From the NCBI RefSeq assembly GCF_014192215.1, contig NZ_JACHXP010000001.1:372001-436000 (forward strand): 64,000 nt of DNA. Direction: 5' to 3'. The stretch is from Halomonas cerina. GTDB taxonomy: Bacteria > Pseudomonadota > Gammaproteobacteria > Pseudomonadales > Halomonadaceae. Position numbers and translations under genes: made by a program. The notes under the pieces are model-generated. The model searched no databases. It worked only from the letters and a program-made list of their open reading frames with translations, and had not been told where the DNA came from. Shown in pieces: positions 18,465-28,769 of the stretch. Numbering within the stretch: position 1 is the stretch's first letter; each line of letters starts with the position of its first letter.

Positions 18465-19484
18465 ATGCACATCGCCGACTTCCGTCCTCCACCGGGACTC
18501 GCCAACCGGCATATCCAGACCCTGCTGCCGCGCTGCCTGCCACGGCCCGCCTTCTTGGGGAGGACGGAGATCCTGACCTTGCCCGATGGCGACTTCGTCG
18601 AGCTGGCCTGGGCCAGCGAGCCACCGGATGACACCGCGCCTGTGTTCGTGCTCTTCCACGGCCTCGAAGGCTCGGTGCACTCGCCCTACGCGCGTCATCT
18701 GCTACATGCGGCCGCACGCCGCGGCTGGCGCGCGGTACTCATGCACTTCCGCGGCTGTGGCGCCTTGCCCAATCGCCTGCCCCGGGCCTACCACAGCGGC
18801 GATACCGCCGATGCCCATTGGCTGCTGACGCGACTGGCTCGCCGCTATCCTCGCGCCCTGCGCGTGGCGGTTGGTGTCTCCCTGGGCGCCAACATGCTGA
18901 TCAAGCTGGTAGCGGAAGAGGGCGGGGACGGTCTCGACCTGACCGGGGTCATCGCCATCGGCGCGCCCCTGGACCTCGCCGCCTCTGCCGACGCCCTGCG
19001 ACATGGCGTCGCCCGGCTCTATGAGCGCCACCTCCTGGCCTCGCTGAAGCGCAAGGTGGCAAGGCGCCTGGCGCGCGGCGAGCTGCCGCTGGCACTGACG
19101 CCTGGGGCGCTGGGAAAGCTCGACAGCCTGCGGGCCTATGACGATGCGATCACGGCCCCGCTGCACGGTTTCGCCGACGCCGAGGACTACTACCGGCGGG
19201 CATCCGCGGGGCCGCTACTGGGGGATCTCGAGCTGCCGACGCTGCTGATCCACGCCGACGACGATCCCTTCATGCCGCCGGCGCTCTTCGCGCGGCTGCC
19301 GGCTCCTGCGTTTCCGGTCCACGTGGAGGTCGCCCACCACGGGGGCCATGTGGGGTTCGTGGAATGGCGCCAGGGACGTCTGGCCAGCTGGCTGGCGCGT
19401 CGGGTCGGCCAGCAGCTGGATGACTGGCAGTCGACGACGGCCGCCATCCGCGCCGCCCTGGACCCCGATGAGGCGTCCTGGTGA
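18465..19484 (+). CDS. YheT-family alpha/beta hydrolase
   Basis: 339-residue alpha/beta-fold hydrolase of the YheT/ABHD1-3 type. The N-terminus GLANRHIQTLLP is the family hallmark; the oxyanion region FHGLEGS is at 64-70, nucleophile Ser139 sits in GVSLGAN, acid Asp in HADDDPFMP and His in HHGGHVGF. Probably a cytoplasmic or membrane-associated esterase or lipase; no substrate is known. It follows the carbonic anhydrase gene by about 80 bp. Confidence 0.9.
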   Translation: MHIADFRPPPGLANRHIQTLLPRCLPRPAFLGRTEILTLPDGDFVELAWASEPPDDTAPVFVLFHGLEGSVHSPYARHLLHAAARRGWRAVLMHFRGCGALPNRLPRAYHSGDTADAHWLLTRLARRYPRALRVAVGVSLGANMLIKLVAEEGGDGLDLTGVIAIGAPLDLAASADALRHGVARLYERHLLASLKRKVARRLARGELPLALTPGALGKLDSLRAYDDAITAPLHGFADAEDYYRRASAGPLLGDLELPTLLIHADDDPFMPPALFARLPAPAFPVHVEVAHHGGHVGFVEWRQGRLASWLARRVGQQLDDWQSTTAAIRAALDPDEASW

Positions 19485-19627
19485 GGGTAAAAAAAAAGTA
19501 ATTAACTCATGTTAGCAGACGCCGACGGCGTTATTTCCTAACCTGACCCCAACCCCTGGCACGCGACGGTCTACGCGACCGCGGTGCTAGCCCGGATAGC
19601 ACAACCTACAAAGAGGTGGGGCAAATC

Positions 19628-20260
19628 GTGAGCACGCCACGTGTTACCAGCCGAGACGATCACCCGCTCATCAAGACAGGACAGCCACCCTGCGTTATCA
19701 CCTTGACCGAGGAGCTTCTGGCGCTGGCCAATGACCATGAACGCCACGAGTACCATCGTTATCGCTGGCTGTCCCTGCGCTTCTTGACCTATCACCGCGG
19801 CATCAGCAAGCTCATGCAGGCCCTGGCCGGCGAGAGTCAGCAGCGGGTCAAGGCCCTGATCGAAGCGGCGGCGTCGCTGCCGATCCGTGAGCCCGTGCTT
19901 CGGGACCCGGCCACCCAGGCCTGGCAGCCCCCCGCCATACAGTCTCCCTTCTTCATCCACGATGATGATGTGGCGGCCCATGAGCTCAGCCGGGCATTGC
20001 TCGAGGAGTGGCGGTCACGACGCTTCTATGAGCATCTGCAGGCGTGCAATGGTACCCCCGACCTGCATGGCTGGTTGAATGCCTGCATTGGCCAGGCCCG
20101 GTCACAGTTTCAGATCCTCCAGGAAGCCGAGGGTCAGCTGCCGGCTCTGCCCTGCCCGCCTCGTGAGATCATGCGGCCCGCGGTCAGGCATGCTTCCCGA
20201 CGCGGGGGCCTCGGCGGACGGCGTCCCCGGCCAGGACATCCCGGGGCCGCTACCCCCTAG
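19628..20260 (+). CDS. Hypothetical protein, possibly ferritin-like four-helix fold
   Basis: 210-residue protein I do not recognise. Helix predictions by eye give four amphipathic segments: about 27-45 (rich in H, E, Y, R), 52-75 (ISKLMQALAGESQQRVKALI), 118-135 (DDVAAHELSRALLEEW) and 150-175. The spacing resembles a ferritin or rubrerythrin-like bundle, but the ExxH metal motifs read ExxQ or QxxQ, so iron binding is doubtful. The C-terminal 35 residues are Arg/Gly/Pro-rich. I start at GTG 19628 because AGAGGTGG lies about 9 bp before it; GTG at 19616 overlaps that site. It is followed by a Crp/Fnr-type regulator 186 bp downstream. Confidence 0.6.
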   Translation: MSTPRVTSRDDHPLIKTGQPPCVITLTEELLALANDHERHEYHRYRWLSLRFLTYHRGISKLMQALAGESQQRVKALIEAAASLPIREPVLRDPATQAWQPPAIQSPFFIHDDDVAAHELSRALLEEWRSRRFYEHLQACNGTPDLHGWLNACIGQARSQFQILQEAEGQLPALPCPPREIMRPAVRHASRRGGLGGRRPRPGHPGAATP

Positions 20261-20446
20261 ACATCGATGGATTGATCTGCCCTCGCCTTCTCGCCGGTCC
20301 TGTTCCCGGCCCGATATCGCATGGAGGGTTCCGGCGACCGCAACTAGACTGAAGGGATGCGAACTGCCATCCCGGCAGCGTCCGACGACCTCAAGGAGTC
20401 GATACATCCATACATATCGCCCATCCCCTAGCCGAGGGCGCCTGGC

Positions 20447-21190
20447 ATGAGCCTCCTCCAGACCACCATGGGACGCCATGTCGAGCTGAGCGAATCGGAG
20501 ATACGGCTGCTGGCCGGGTTCGAGCAGCATCCCCAATCCGCCGCGAAGAATGAGCGGTTCTGGCGCCCCCGCACCAAGGTCGGTGAGCTGTTCATCCTGC
20601 AGAGTGGTTGGGCCTGCACCGTCCGTTGCACCGTAGACGGCGACCAGCAGGTGATCGAGTTGCTGCTGCCCGGTGATATCATCGGGCTCAGGGAATTCAC
20701 CTTCATGCGCCACGTGACCGAGGCCAGCATGATTACCCGGGGCATGGTCCAGTCTTTCCCTCACGAGAATATCGTCGATATCATCGAGGCCTCCACGCCC
20801 CTGGCGATCGCCCTGTTTGCCAACATCAGCCGTCAGGAAGCCCTGCTCACCGAGCGGATGCTGATCACCCTCCATCGCAGTGCGCGCTCACGGGTCCTGC
20901 ATTTCATGATCGAGACCTTCTTCCGCCTCGACAAGGTGCAGCACGTCGAGCTGGCGTCATTCGAGTTTCCCGTTTCCCAGCGTCTGCTGGGCAACATACT
21001 GGGCCTGTCGCCGGTGCACATCAATCGCATCCTCAAGACGCTGGAGGAGGATGGCGTGCTGAAGAAGCATCGTGATCATGTCGAGGTCCATGATCCGCAA
21101 CGGTTGATCGCGGAAGCCGAGTTCGACGCCGATTACCTGAGCGATGAAATGAACGGCCTTAAGGTGCGGCTGGCGCGGCTTCGGCACTAG
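20447..21190 (+). CDS. Crp/Fnr-family transcriptional regulator
   Basis: 247-residue regulator with an N-terminal cyclic-nucleotide-type beta-roll (about 30-130) and a C-terminal winged helix with the recognition helix around SQRLLGNILGLSPVHINRILKTLEEDG. It lacks the N-terminal cysteine cluster of FNR, so it is not an oxygen-sensing Fe-S FNR, and residues for cAMP binding are not evident. It belongs to the large group of uncharacterised Crp/Fnr regulators; ligand and targets are unknown. It is convergent with msrA. The start at 20447 could also be the in-frame ATG at 20468. Confidence 0.88.
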   Translation: MSLLQTTMGRHVELSESEIRLLAGFEQHPQSAAKNERFWRPRTKVGELFILQSGWACTVRCTVDGDQQVIELLLPGDIIGLREFTFMRHVTEASMITRGMVQSFPHENIVDIIEASTPLAIALFANISRQEALLTERMLITLHRSARSRVLHFMIETFFRLDKVQHVELASFEFPVSQRLLGNILGLSPVHINRILKTLEEDGVLKKHRDHVEVHDPQRLIAEAEFDADYLSDEMNGLKVRLARLRH

Positions 21191-21235
21191 CCTCGCCGAG
21201 TCGCCTTCATGACGCCGATATCCCGCCGGCGAGGC
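21190..21235. terminator. Possible terminator between regulator gene and msrA
   Basis: GCCTCGCCG (21190-21198) can pair with CGGCGAGGC (21227-21235), a 9-bp stem with a 28-nt loop, between two convergent genes. The long loop makes it a weak call. Confidence 0.3.
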
Positions 21236-21244
21236 GCTCGGGGA

Positions 21245-21859
21245 TCAACCGATCGGGCAGCCGACGCCGGTGCCCCTCAGGCCACAGTAGCCGCCCGGGT
21301 GCTTCGCCAGGTACTGCTGGTGAGCTTCCTCGGCATAGTAGAAGGTCGTAAGCGGTTCGATCCCGGTGGTAATGGTGCCCTTGCCGGCCCGCGACAGGGC
21401 CCGCTGGTAGGCCTCGCGGCTACGTTCGGCCGCCGCTTGCTGGGCCGGCGTGGTGGTGAGGATGAGCGAGCGGTACTGGGGACCGATATCGTTGCCCTGG
21501 CGATCGCCCTGGGTCGGGTCATGGGCCTCCCAGAACAGACGCAGCAGGGTCTCCCGATCGACCACCGTCGGGTCGAAGACCACCCGCACCACCTCGGCAT
21601 GGCCGGTCAGGCCGGTGCAGGTCTCCCGATAGGTGGGGTTGGGCGTCGCCCCGCCGGCGTAGCCTACCGCCGTGACGTGGACACCGGGCTGTTGCCAGAA
21701 CAGCCGTTCGGCACCCCAGAAGCAGCCCAGGCCCAGCACGATCTCCTCCATGCCATCCGGCCAGGGAGGCTGCATGGCGTGGCCGTTGACCCGATGAATG
21801 CCGCTGATCGGCATCGGGGTGTTGCGCCCTTCGGGCGCATGGACGGGATGCAGGGGCAT
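21245..21859 (-). CDS. msrA: Peptide-methionine (S)-S-oxide reductase
   Basis: 204-residue MsrA, which repairs methionine-S-sulfoxide in proteins. The active-site motif [10 protein letters not shown] (around residue 45) and the [14 protein letters not shown] segment are intact; a C-terminal [12 protein letters not shown] carries resolving cysteines. The start at 21859 gives the family-type N-terminus; the frame runs upstream into tamB as shadow. It begins only 22 bp after the end of tamB, so it may be read from the tamAB transcript. Confidence 0.95.
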   Translation of the reverse strand: MPLHPVHAPEGRNTPMPISGIHRVNGHAMQPPWPDGMEEIVLGLGCFWGAERLFWQQPGVHVTAVGYAGGATPNPTYRETCTGLTGHAEVVRVVFDPTVVDRETLLRLFWEAHDPTQGDRQGNDIGPQYRSLILTTTPAQQAAAERSREAYQRALSRAGKGTITTGIEPLTTFYYAEEAHQQYLAKHPGGYCGLRGTGVGCPIG

Positions 21860-21881
21860 CGAGATCTCCTTGTCGCTAATA

Positions 21882-24800
21882 TCAGGGATCGGGCGGATTG
21901 CCCGGCAGGCTGAAGCGATAGACCAGGTCGACCGCCTGCGACACTCCGGACACCGCCTCCACATAAAGGTTTCGCCACAGCTGATAGCGCAGCGTCAGCT
22001 CGGCGATCGGCGAGAAGACCCCCACCCCGTAGCCGACGCTCAGCCGGTCGGTGAGGTTGCCGGTCACCACCACCTGGCTCTCCTCCCCGCTGCCGGCGGT
22101 CTCGAGGCTCAGGTCCTGAATGCCGAAGGCCTCGCCGAGCGCCCCTACCGCGCCCCCGGTCTGGCCGATGGTCAGCCCGATCAGCGCCGAGGTCAATGCC
22201 CCGTCTGCCCCACCGCTGTCGTCCGGGGCCCGGCCGCGTAGCAGGTAGGAGAGCGCGCGGGCCTCATCCATGGCCGGCTCGGAGAAGATCTCCAGCCGCG
22301 GTGAGGCGGCCGGACCGGTCACGCGCAGGCCGGCGATCACCTCGTCCTGGGTCGCGGCCGGATTGCGGATGGCCTCGAAATCGAGCAGTGGCTGGCCCGG
22401 GGGGCCGCTGAACAGGATCAGTCCCTCGCGGATGAACAGATCCTGGCCAAAGGCACGAAAGCGGCCATCTACCAGACTGACATCGCCGAACAGTTGCACC
22501 GGCCCGCTGCTCTGTTGCACCTCGAGGTTGCCTTCTAGCGAGGATTCCAGTCCATAGGCCGACAGCTGCATGTCCGGTCCCAGCACCAGGGTGATCCGCA
22601 CGTCCACGGCCATGCCGGCCTCGGCCAGTCGCTCGGCGGTGTCGGCCCCCGGGGCGTCCTGCGGGGTCGCCTGGGCTTGCTGCTGGTCCTCTTCCCGGGT
22701 GATGATCACCTCGTCGGGACTCGGTGCCATGGCCGTGGCCGGTACGTCACCGACCTCCAGGCGCGCCCAGGGGATCTGCACCTCGCCGCGCACCTGCAGG
22801 CGCTCGGGATTGGCACGGATACGCAGGTCGGGGGCCAGACGCAGCCGACCGAAGCCCGGCAGCGCCGCCTGCAACGGGGCCTCCCGGGCCTGCAGATCGA
22901 GGTTGGCCTGCCAGGTCTGCAGGGAGGGCCAGCGGGCGCCACCGCTGATGTTCAGCCGACCGCGTTCGGCGGCCAGAAAGCCGTCGATATCGGCTCGGTC
23001 GCCGTCGAGCTCGACCGTCAGCTCGCCGTCACGGACTTCGATGGGCAGACCTAGGCCCGCCGCCTGCAGGCCGCTCAGGGTCAGCCGGCCGTCGAGACGC
23101 GGTGTCTCGCGGCTGCCCAAAAGGCGGATGTCGCCGTCGAGGCCACCGGCCAGGGAGTCGAGCCCCGCCGCCAGCGGGCGGTAGGGGGCCAGACGCAGGT
23201 CCTGGACGCGCAGCCGACCGTCGAGACGGCCGGCCCCCAGCGGATCCTGTATCGCCAGGTCCAGGTCGAGCTCGCCACGGTCGGCCAGGCCCAATGCCAC
23301 GGCCAGGTCGGCGCGGGTCTCGCTGGCGGCGAGGGTCAGGTCCAGGCTCGTGCCCGGCACCGACCAGGGTTGCCCGTAGGCATCCTCACCGCGGATATCG
23401 GCCTGGCTGGCCAGATCGGCCTCGGCCTGCCAGCTCGCGCCTCCCTGCGACCAGGCCAGGCGGACATTGCCTTCGCTACGCCCCTCGATGGACCAGCCGG
23501 GCGGCATGACCGTCGTCAACGGGTCCATCGGCAGCTCGCGCAGGGCGAGCACCACGCCGCCCTGCTCGGCCGAGGCCTCCAGGGGCTCGACCAGGCAGAG
23601 TGCACCACCCTGCTGGCGGCGCAGGCAGAACGGCGCCACGCTGACCGCGGCCGCGGGAAGATTCGCCTCGAAGGCCAGGCCCTCGGCCAGGCGCAGATTC
23701 CCGACCTCGCTGTCCACGTCCAGCGACATGAGCTCGCCTCGATAGCGCTCGCGCTGGCTGTCGAGGCCTCCCGCCAGGGCCAGAGCCAACCGCGAGACCG
23801 GCATGCCCGCTGCGGCATCGGCAGCGAGCCGCAGCCGGTGATCGGAAAGCCGGCCGTCCAGCGCCAAGTCCAGGGACGTCAGGCGCTGCCCGGCCACGGC
23901 CAGGTCACCCGCCGTCAGCGTCACCGTCAGCTGGGGGTCCTCGAGGCCGGCGACCTCGCCGTCGATATCGAGGCGAGCCACCCGATGCTCGGCGAAGGCC
24001 AACTCACGGCCTGTCAGGGTCAGGTCGAGCTCAGGGGCATCGAGGCGGCCAGCGGTCGTGAAGCGCCCGGTCAGGCGACCGTCCAGCGCCGGGTAGAGGC
24101 TGTCGAGTGAGGGCAGGTCAATATCGCCGGCCAGGTCGAGGATGGTGTCGCTGACGGTCCCCGAGGCGCTGACCCGGTTGTCGCCCTGGCGGAAGTCGAG
24201 GGTGTCGACCCGCCACTGCAGGTCGCTGTTGCCGGCCAGGCTCGCCTTGAGCGAGAGGTCGCGCTCGGCCAGCGTGCCAGTCACGTCCAGGGTGGGCACC
24301 TGAACCCGCCAACCGTCCTCCTGCTGACGGAAGGCCAGCGCCACGTCACCGTCGAGTCGCCCGTCGAAGCCGTCCACGAAGCGGCCGGGGTCGAGGTTGT
24401 CCAGCCGCATCAGGGCGTCCATGTCGAGGCCATCGGACCAGTCGGCGCGCCCCCGGCTCACCAGCGAGGCATCGCCCGGGATCAGGGTCAGGGCCAGCGG
24501 GGTCCAGGCGAAATGCTCAAGGTCGCCGTCGCCGGTCAGGGCCAGACGCATCCGCGGCAGCTCGGGGCCTTCGGCCTGGAGCGACACGGCGGCATGATAG
24601 CCGGTCAGGCTCCCCTCCACTCGGGCCGAGAGCGCCTCGACCCGCCATGGCGGCGGCGTGACACCTGCTTCGTCATCGGTGCTGGCAGCAGCCTTCTCGG
24701 CCGGCGCGGCGTCTTCCGGCGGCACCTGCTCGGCGCCGGGCAGTGGCCACTGCAGGGCGTCGCTGGTAAGCGCGACATTGAAGGGTAGCGTCGGGTCCAG

Positions 24801-25913
24801 GACATCCAGGCGACCCGCGAGGTGGGCCTCAACCGGGCCGGTGGCCGTAAGGTCGACCTGCAGGTCGGCCAGGCTGCCGGCCAGGTCTAGTTCGATGCGC
24901 TCCCCGGCCAGGGCGGGCAGGCGTTCTGGCAGGGTGAGGTCGGTGGCCAGCCGGGCCCGGAGCGGGTAGTCGTCACGCAGCTCGATGCTGGCTTCCAATT
25001 CGGCATCGGCATCGGGCGTGGCCACGGCCAGAGGCTCGAGGGTGACCCGGTGCTCGCGCGCAAAGAGCCGCAGCAGCAAGCGCTCCACCCGATACGCCAC
25101 GGCGCCGTCGATCACGGTGTCCTCTACCACCAGCTCCGGGACCTCCACCGCCAGAGGCAGCGTGATGTCGGGCAGGTCGCGTCGCGGTTGTTCGGCCAGT
25201 GGCGTGGCACTCATGCCCTGCTGCTCGGCGGCGATGGCCGCGGGCAACGGCGAGCGCGCGGCGATGGCGGCATCGATGGCGGTGGCGGAGAGGCGTGTCT
25301 CCTCCTGTTCGGCCTCGCTCAACGAGAGCCTGGTCCCGGGCGAGAGCGGTAGCGTCAGGCGGGTGCCGACGAGCCGGGTCGGCAGCAGCGTCAGGGTGTC
25401 CTGTTCGGCCACGGCGCCGCTGGTGAAGCGCTCCCAGGTCAGGTGGGTACCATCGGCCAGGCGCAGTGACACGTCGGTGAGCGCAAGCGAGCGCAGCGCC
25501 ACGGGGAACGGCAGCGCGACCGCCCCCGGCGACTCACTCGTCTCGGCGGACGGCGCCTCCGGCGAAGGCTCTGCCTGGCCGAGCCGGAGACGGGCCCCGT
25601 CCAGGGCGAGGGTATCGATACACAGCCGCCCATCGAGCAGGCAGTCCTCCGCCCAGGCCAGCTCGAAGCGGGACACGGCGATGCGCGTCATCCCGGCCTC
25701 GAGGCGCAGGCCTTCCACGACCAGGGTGTCCAGCGGGGCGCCGTGGATGGTCTCCAGTTCATAGAGCCCCAGCCGCTCCCCCTGGGTCGCGAGGACACCG
25801 AATCCCCAGGGCGACAGGGCCAGGCCGAGCAGCAGCAGCAGCAGGCCGAGCAGCCACAGCGGCAAGAGGATGAAAAGGCGGGCCAAGGCCCAGATCAGGG
25901 GACGTGCTCTCAA
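21882..25913 (-). CDS. tamB: Translocation and assembly module subunit TamB
   Basis: About 1343-residue AsmA-like/TamB protein. A single N-terminal TM anchor ([18 protein letters not shown]) is followed by a very long beta-rich repeat region and the C-terminal TamB (DUF490) domain, ending with [19 protein letters not shown] and a final YRF-type signature. TamB spans the periplasm and works with TamA in outer-membrane biogenesis and lipid transport. The start is uncertain: I favour TTG at 25913 with GAG 7 bp upstream, just after the tamA stop. ATGs at 25964 or 25970 would overlap tamA. msrA follows 22 bp later. Confidence 0.9.
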   Translation of the reverse strand: MRARPLIWALARLFILLPLWLLGLLLLLLGLALSPWGFGVLATQGERLGLYELETIHGAPLDTLVVEGLRLEAGMTRIAVSRFELAWAEDCLLDGRLCIDTLALDGARLRLGQAEPSPEAPSAETSESPGAVALPFPVALRSLALTDVSLRLADGTHLTWERFTSGAVAEQDTLTLLPTRLVGTRLTLPLSPGTRLSLSEAEQEETRLSATAIDAAIAARSPLPAAIAAEQQGMSATPLAEQPRRDLPDITLPLAVEVPELVVEDTVIDGAVAYRVERLLLRLFAREHRVTLEPLAVATPDADAELEASIELRDDYPLRARLATDLTLPERLPALAGERIELDLAGSLADLQVDLTATGPVEAHLAGRLDVLDPTLPFNVALTSDALQWPLPGAEQVPPEDAAPAEKAAASTDDEAGVTPPPWRVEALSARVEGSLTGYHAAVSLQAEGPELPRMRLALTGDGDLEHFAWTPLALTLIPGDASLVSRGRADWSDGLDMDALMRLDNLDPGRFVDGFDGRLDGDVALAFRQQEDGWRVQVPTLDVTGTLAERDLSLKASLAGNSDLQWRVDTLDFRQGDNRVSASGTVSDTILDLAGDIDLPSLDSLYPALDGRLTGRFTTAGRLDAPELDLTLTGRELAFAEHRVARLDIDGEVAGLEDPQLTVTLTAGDLAVAGQRLTSLDLALDGRLSDHRLRLAADAAAGMPVSRLALALAGGLDSQRERYRGELMSLDVDSEVGNLRLAEGLAFEANLPAAAVSVAPFCLRRQQGGALCLVEPLEASAEQGGVVLALRELPMDPLTTVMPPGWSIEGRSEGNVRLAWSQGGASWQAEADLASQADIRGEDAYGQPWSVPGTSLDLTLAASETRADLAVALGLADRGELDLDLAIQDPLGAGRLDGRLRVQDLRLAPYRPLAAGLDSLAGGLDGDIRLLGSRETPRLDGRLTLSGLQAAGLGLPIEVRDGELTVELDGDRADIDGFLAAERGRLNISGGARWPSLQTWQANLDLQAREAPLQAALPGFGRLRLAPDLRIRANPERLQVRGEVQIPWARLEVGDVPATAMAPSPDEVIITREEDQQQAQATPQDAPGADTAERLAEAGMAVDVRITLVLGPDMQLSAYGLESSLEGNLEVQQSSGPVQLFGDVSLVDGRFRAFGQDLFIREGLILFSGPPGQPLLDFEAIRNPAATQDEVIAGLRVTGPAASPRLEIFSEPAMDEARALSYLLRGRAPDDSGGADGALTSALIGLTIGQTGGAVGALGEAFGIQDLSLETAGSGEESQVVVTGNLTDRLSVGYGVGVFSPIAELTLRYQLWRNLYVEAVSGVSQAVDLVYRFSLPGNPPDP

Positions 25914-25923
25914 AGGGGCGCTC

Positions 25924-27783
25924 TCAGAATTCGGGACCGATGGCAAAGTGAATGCGAAAGGCATCCTCATGATCGAAGGGATGGGCGATATCGAGTCGAA
26001 TCGGGCCGACCGGTGAGATCCAGCGCACGCCGAGGCCGGCGCCGGTCTTGAGCGCCTCGGGCCCCCAGTCGGTGAAGGCGTCACCGGTATCCACGAAGGC
26101 GGCGCCCCACCAGGGGCCGGTGATGCGCCGCTGGGCCTCGAGGCTGGCGGTCAGTAGCTGCTCGCCGCCGATCAGCTCCCCGTCGTCGTCCTCGGGGGCC
26201 AGGCTCTCGTAGGCATAGCCCCTGACGCTGCGGTCACCGCCGGTGAAGAAGCGCAGCGAGGGAGGCACATCGCGGAAGTCGTCGGTGACGATGCTGCCAA
26301 GGCCGACGCGGCCGACGAAGCGGTTATGCTCACCGAGCATACGGATCCACTCGGTGTTGCCGGTAAGGCGCAGGAACTCGGCATCCGACCCCCAGGCGTC
26401 GCTGGAGTACTCGACGGAGAGGCGCTGCCGGTCGCCCCAGGTAGGAAAGGTCGGGTTGCGAGTGCGGGTCCGCGACCAGCGGATCCCGGGATAAAGCAGC
26501 AGCACCTGGTTGGAGACGCCCGCCTGGGTGAAGTCCTCGTAGGTGCCACGCAAATAGACCAGCTGTTCCCAGTCGTTGTCGAACTTCCACAGACGGCCTA
26601 CCTCCACCGTGCTCTCGAGGGTGCGCGTGTCCTCGTTGTCCTTGCTGCGCACGCCATACTGCAGGCGGTAGAGATCGCGCAGTGGGTCATCCAGCGGCAT
26701 CTCGTAGGTACCGCTGAACTGCTGCTCGGGGCCGGACAGGTAGAGGTCATGCGACAGGCTATGCCCATAGCGGTTGATCCAGGGCTGGTCCCAGGTGAGG
26801 CGGACCCGCGGTCCTACGTCGGTGGCATAGCCCAGACCGAGTTCGAACTGATGACGGTCGGCCGGCGTGACCACCACGTCGATGGGCACACGCGGCTTAG
26901 CCGGGGTATTGAGGGTAGCCGACGCTACCAGGGCCTCCGCGGCGATCCGTGGCGACGAAGGCGGGGCGATGCCCGCGCCTTCCACATCCAGGGCCTGCCA
27001 CCATCCAAGAGGCGCCTGCTCCTCCAGGGCGAGACGCCCTCGTTCGCTGTCGAGTCGGGGCCGCACGCTGACGGTGGCGAACCACTCGGTCTGTCCCAGT
27101 TGCTGGTTGAAGAGGGCCAAGTCGGTGGCCAGATAGGGAGCGCCTGCATCGAAGGGCGCTAGGCGCTTCAACCGCTCTTCCTCGATGTGGTGACCCTGGA
27201 AATGGATGTCACCGAAACGATGACGAGGCCCGCTGTCCAGGGACAGATAGAGCCGGGCACTGCCGGCCCAGGGCCGCACCTCCATGCGCCGTTCGGTGAA
27301 TCGCCAGCCGAAGAAGCCACGTTCCAGAGCCAGGCCGGCGAGGCGGCTGCGCAGGCTGTCGAAGGGCGCATGACGCAAGGGGTCGCCCACCTCCAGGGGA
27401 AAGGCCGCCAGGGCCTCCTGGAAGGGGTCGTCATCGCGCGCGTCACCGGTCACCGTCAGCTCGAGCACCTCGATGGTCACCGGCTCACCGGGCTCGATGG
27501 TCAGGGTGACGCGCTCGGGGTCCTGCGGGTCGTCCAGGGAGAGCGACAGCTCGGGTTCGTAGTAACCGAACACCCGCATGGCTTCCCGGACCCGACGCAG
27601 GACCTCGCTGCGTAGGCGCGAGGGGCGGTACTGGGCCGCCTCCAGATCCTCGAGATAGGCCTGGATGTTGTCGGCCACCTCCCCGTCGACCCCCTTGATC
27701 CGGGCATCGAGCCCCAAGGTGGAGGGAGACATGCCCAGGCACAGGGCCGCGACCCCCAGACGGGTGAACATACGCTTGTTCAT
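25924..27783 (-). CDS. tamA: Translocation and assembly module subunit TamA
   Basis: 619-residue Omp85-family outer-membrane protein. A signal peptide (MNKRMFTRLGVAALCLGMSP) leads to N-terminal POTRA-like domains (about 25-270) and a C-terminal beta-barrel ending in Phe (HFAIGPEF), as expected for barrel insertion. FFTGGDRSVRGY near residue 515 is the conserved lid-lock motif of the family. It partners TamB encoded directly downstream. Start chosen at MNKRM; a longer frame to 27816 adds basic residues only. Confidence 0.93.
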   Translation of the reverse strand: MNKRMFTRLGVAALCLGMSPSTLGLDARIKGVDGEVADNIQAYLEDLEAAQYRPSRLRSEVLRRVREAMRVFGYYEPELSLSLDDPQDPERVTLTIEPGEPVTIEVLELTVTGDARDDDPFQEALAAFPLEVGDPLRHAPFDSLRSRLAGLALERGFFGWRFTERRMEVRPWAGSARLYLSLDSGPRHRFGDIHFQGHHIEEERLKRLAPFDAGAPYLATDLALFNQQLGQTEWFATVSVRPRLDSERGRLALEEQAPLGWWQALDVEGAGIAPPSSPRIAAEALVASATLNTPAKPRVPIDVVVTPADRHQFELGLGYATDVGPRVRLTWDQPWINRYGHSLSHDLYLSGPEQQFSGTYEMPLDDPLRDLYRLQYGVRSKDNEDTRTLESTVEVGRLWKFDNDWEQLVYLRGTYEDFTQAGVSNQVLLLYPGIRWSRTRTRNPTFPTWGDRQRLSVEYSSDAWGSDAEFLRLTGNTEWIRMLGEHNRFVGRVGLGSIVTDDFRDVPPSLRFFTGGDRSVRGYAYESLAPEDDDGELIGGEQLLTASLEAQRRITGPWWGAAFVDTGDAFTDWGPEALKTGAGLGVRWISPVGPIRLDIAHPFDHEDAFRIHFAIGPEF

Positions 27784-27812
27784 AATTCGAGGGGTTCCTG
27801 TCGGGCGTCGCG

Positions 27813-28607
27813 TCACTGACGCAGGACTTCCAGTTGGGCACTCAGGGCGAGCTGCGCCTGGCGCAGCTGGCGCAGCTCGCTCTCCATGGCCGCAAGACGC
27901 TCGACCAGTGCCTCGCGTCGGCTGGCCTCATCTTGGCGTGAACTGGTCAGGGCTTCAACGTCACTGGCCAGCTCGGCCAGGCGTGCGTCGAACGCGTCCA
28001 ACCGGTCGGCCTGCTGACGCTCGACCGCCGTCAGGCGCGACCGTGTGTCGGACAGTGTTTCCTCGAGACCGTTCAGGCTCGACTGCAGAGTGCCTCGGCC
28101 CTCTTCCCCGGCACGCTCCAGGGCGTCCAGCGAGTCACGCACCGCGACCAGGGTGGCGTCACGGCTCTCGGCCTGTTCCGCCAGGCGGGAGAGACGCGCC
28201 TCGACCTCGGCAAGCGCCTGACGCACCTCGGCCAGGGCGGAAGCCCGCTGCTCGTTCGCGCTCAGTGCCTCGGTGAGACGGGTGTCACGCGCCTGCTGCG
28301 CCTCCTCCAGCGAGGTGAGGCGCTCCCGAAGGTCGACCAGGGCCTCGCCACGCCCCTCCTCGGCATCGAAACGGGCATGGACGTTGGACATCTCGCCGGA
28401 GAGGCGAGCGATCTCGCGCTGGAAACGTTGGCGCTCCTCCCAACCCAGCCATGCCAACGCCGCGAGGGCCACGACCAGCCCCGCCAGCAGCCAGGAAGGC
28501 CAGACGCTCGGGGCCCGTGACACAGGCTGACGAGGTACGGTCAGACTGGCTTCCGGGTCCGGAACGATCGGCCGTGAATACCGGTGGTCCTCCGGGCGCT
28601 CTGCCAT
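27813..28607 (-). CDS. Membrane-anchored coiled-coil protein, function unknown
   Basis: 264-residue protein with one TM helix (about 36-56, WLLAGLVVALAALAWLGW) and then some 200 residues of nearly continuous coiled coil with LEE/RLS heptads and no globular domain. The N-terminal 35 residues are polar and would be cytoplasmic; the coil would reach into the periplasm. AAGGAG lies 8 bp before the ATG. It precedes tamA by 29 bp and is probably the first gene of the tamAB transcript. I do not recognise the family; a structural or tethering role for the TAM complex is only a guess. Confidence 0.75.
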   Translation of the reverse strand: MAERPEDHRYSRPIVPDPEASLTVPRQPVSRAPSVWPSWLLAGLVVALAALAWLGWEERQRFQREIARLSGEMSNVHARFDAEEGRGEALVDLRERLTSLEEAQQARDTRLTEALSANEQRASALAEVRQALAEVEARLSRLAEQAESRDATLVAVRDSLDALERAGEEGRGTLQSSLNGLEETLSDTRSRLTAVERQQADRLDAFDARLAELASDVEALTSSRQDEASRREALVERLAAMESELRQLRQAQLALSAQLEVLRQ

Positions 28608-28695
28608 GGACGAACTCCTTCTCGGGCGGTGACGACCTGGCACATACGGCCGGCCGGACGAAACGGGTCCCCAAGACCGAGCCTGCCAATCGGAA

Positions 28696-28724
28696 TTGGC
28701 GGACCCTGACCCGGGTGATATGAT
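28696..28724 (+). promoter_or_regulatory. Candidate promoter upstream of sodB
   Basis: TTGGCG (28696-28701), a 17-bp spacer, then TATGAT (28719-28724). The start point would be about 28731, giving a leader of about 155 nt before sodB that begins with a hairpin. Confidence 0.5.
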
Positions 28725-28736
28725 GCCGTGGCTTCA

Positions 28737-28769
28737 CTTACACAGCTTCCTGATAGTGTAAGGTTTTTT
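28737..28769 (+). terminator. Hairpin with T-run in the sodB leader
   Basis: CTTACAC (28737-28743) pairs with GTGTAAG (28756-28762) over a 12-nt loop and is followed by G and six T (28764-28769). It has the form of an intrinsic terminator, yet no gene ends upstream on this strand. It starts about 6 nt after the predicted start of the sodB transcript, so it may be an attenuator or 5' stabilising stem. Confidence 0.5.

Noticed and set aside
19489..19497. Run of nine A as a terminator tail or slippage site
   Set aside because: There is no hairpin directly before it and it is not inside a gene, so no function is supported.
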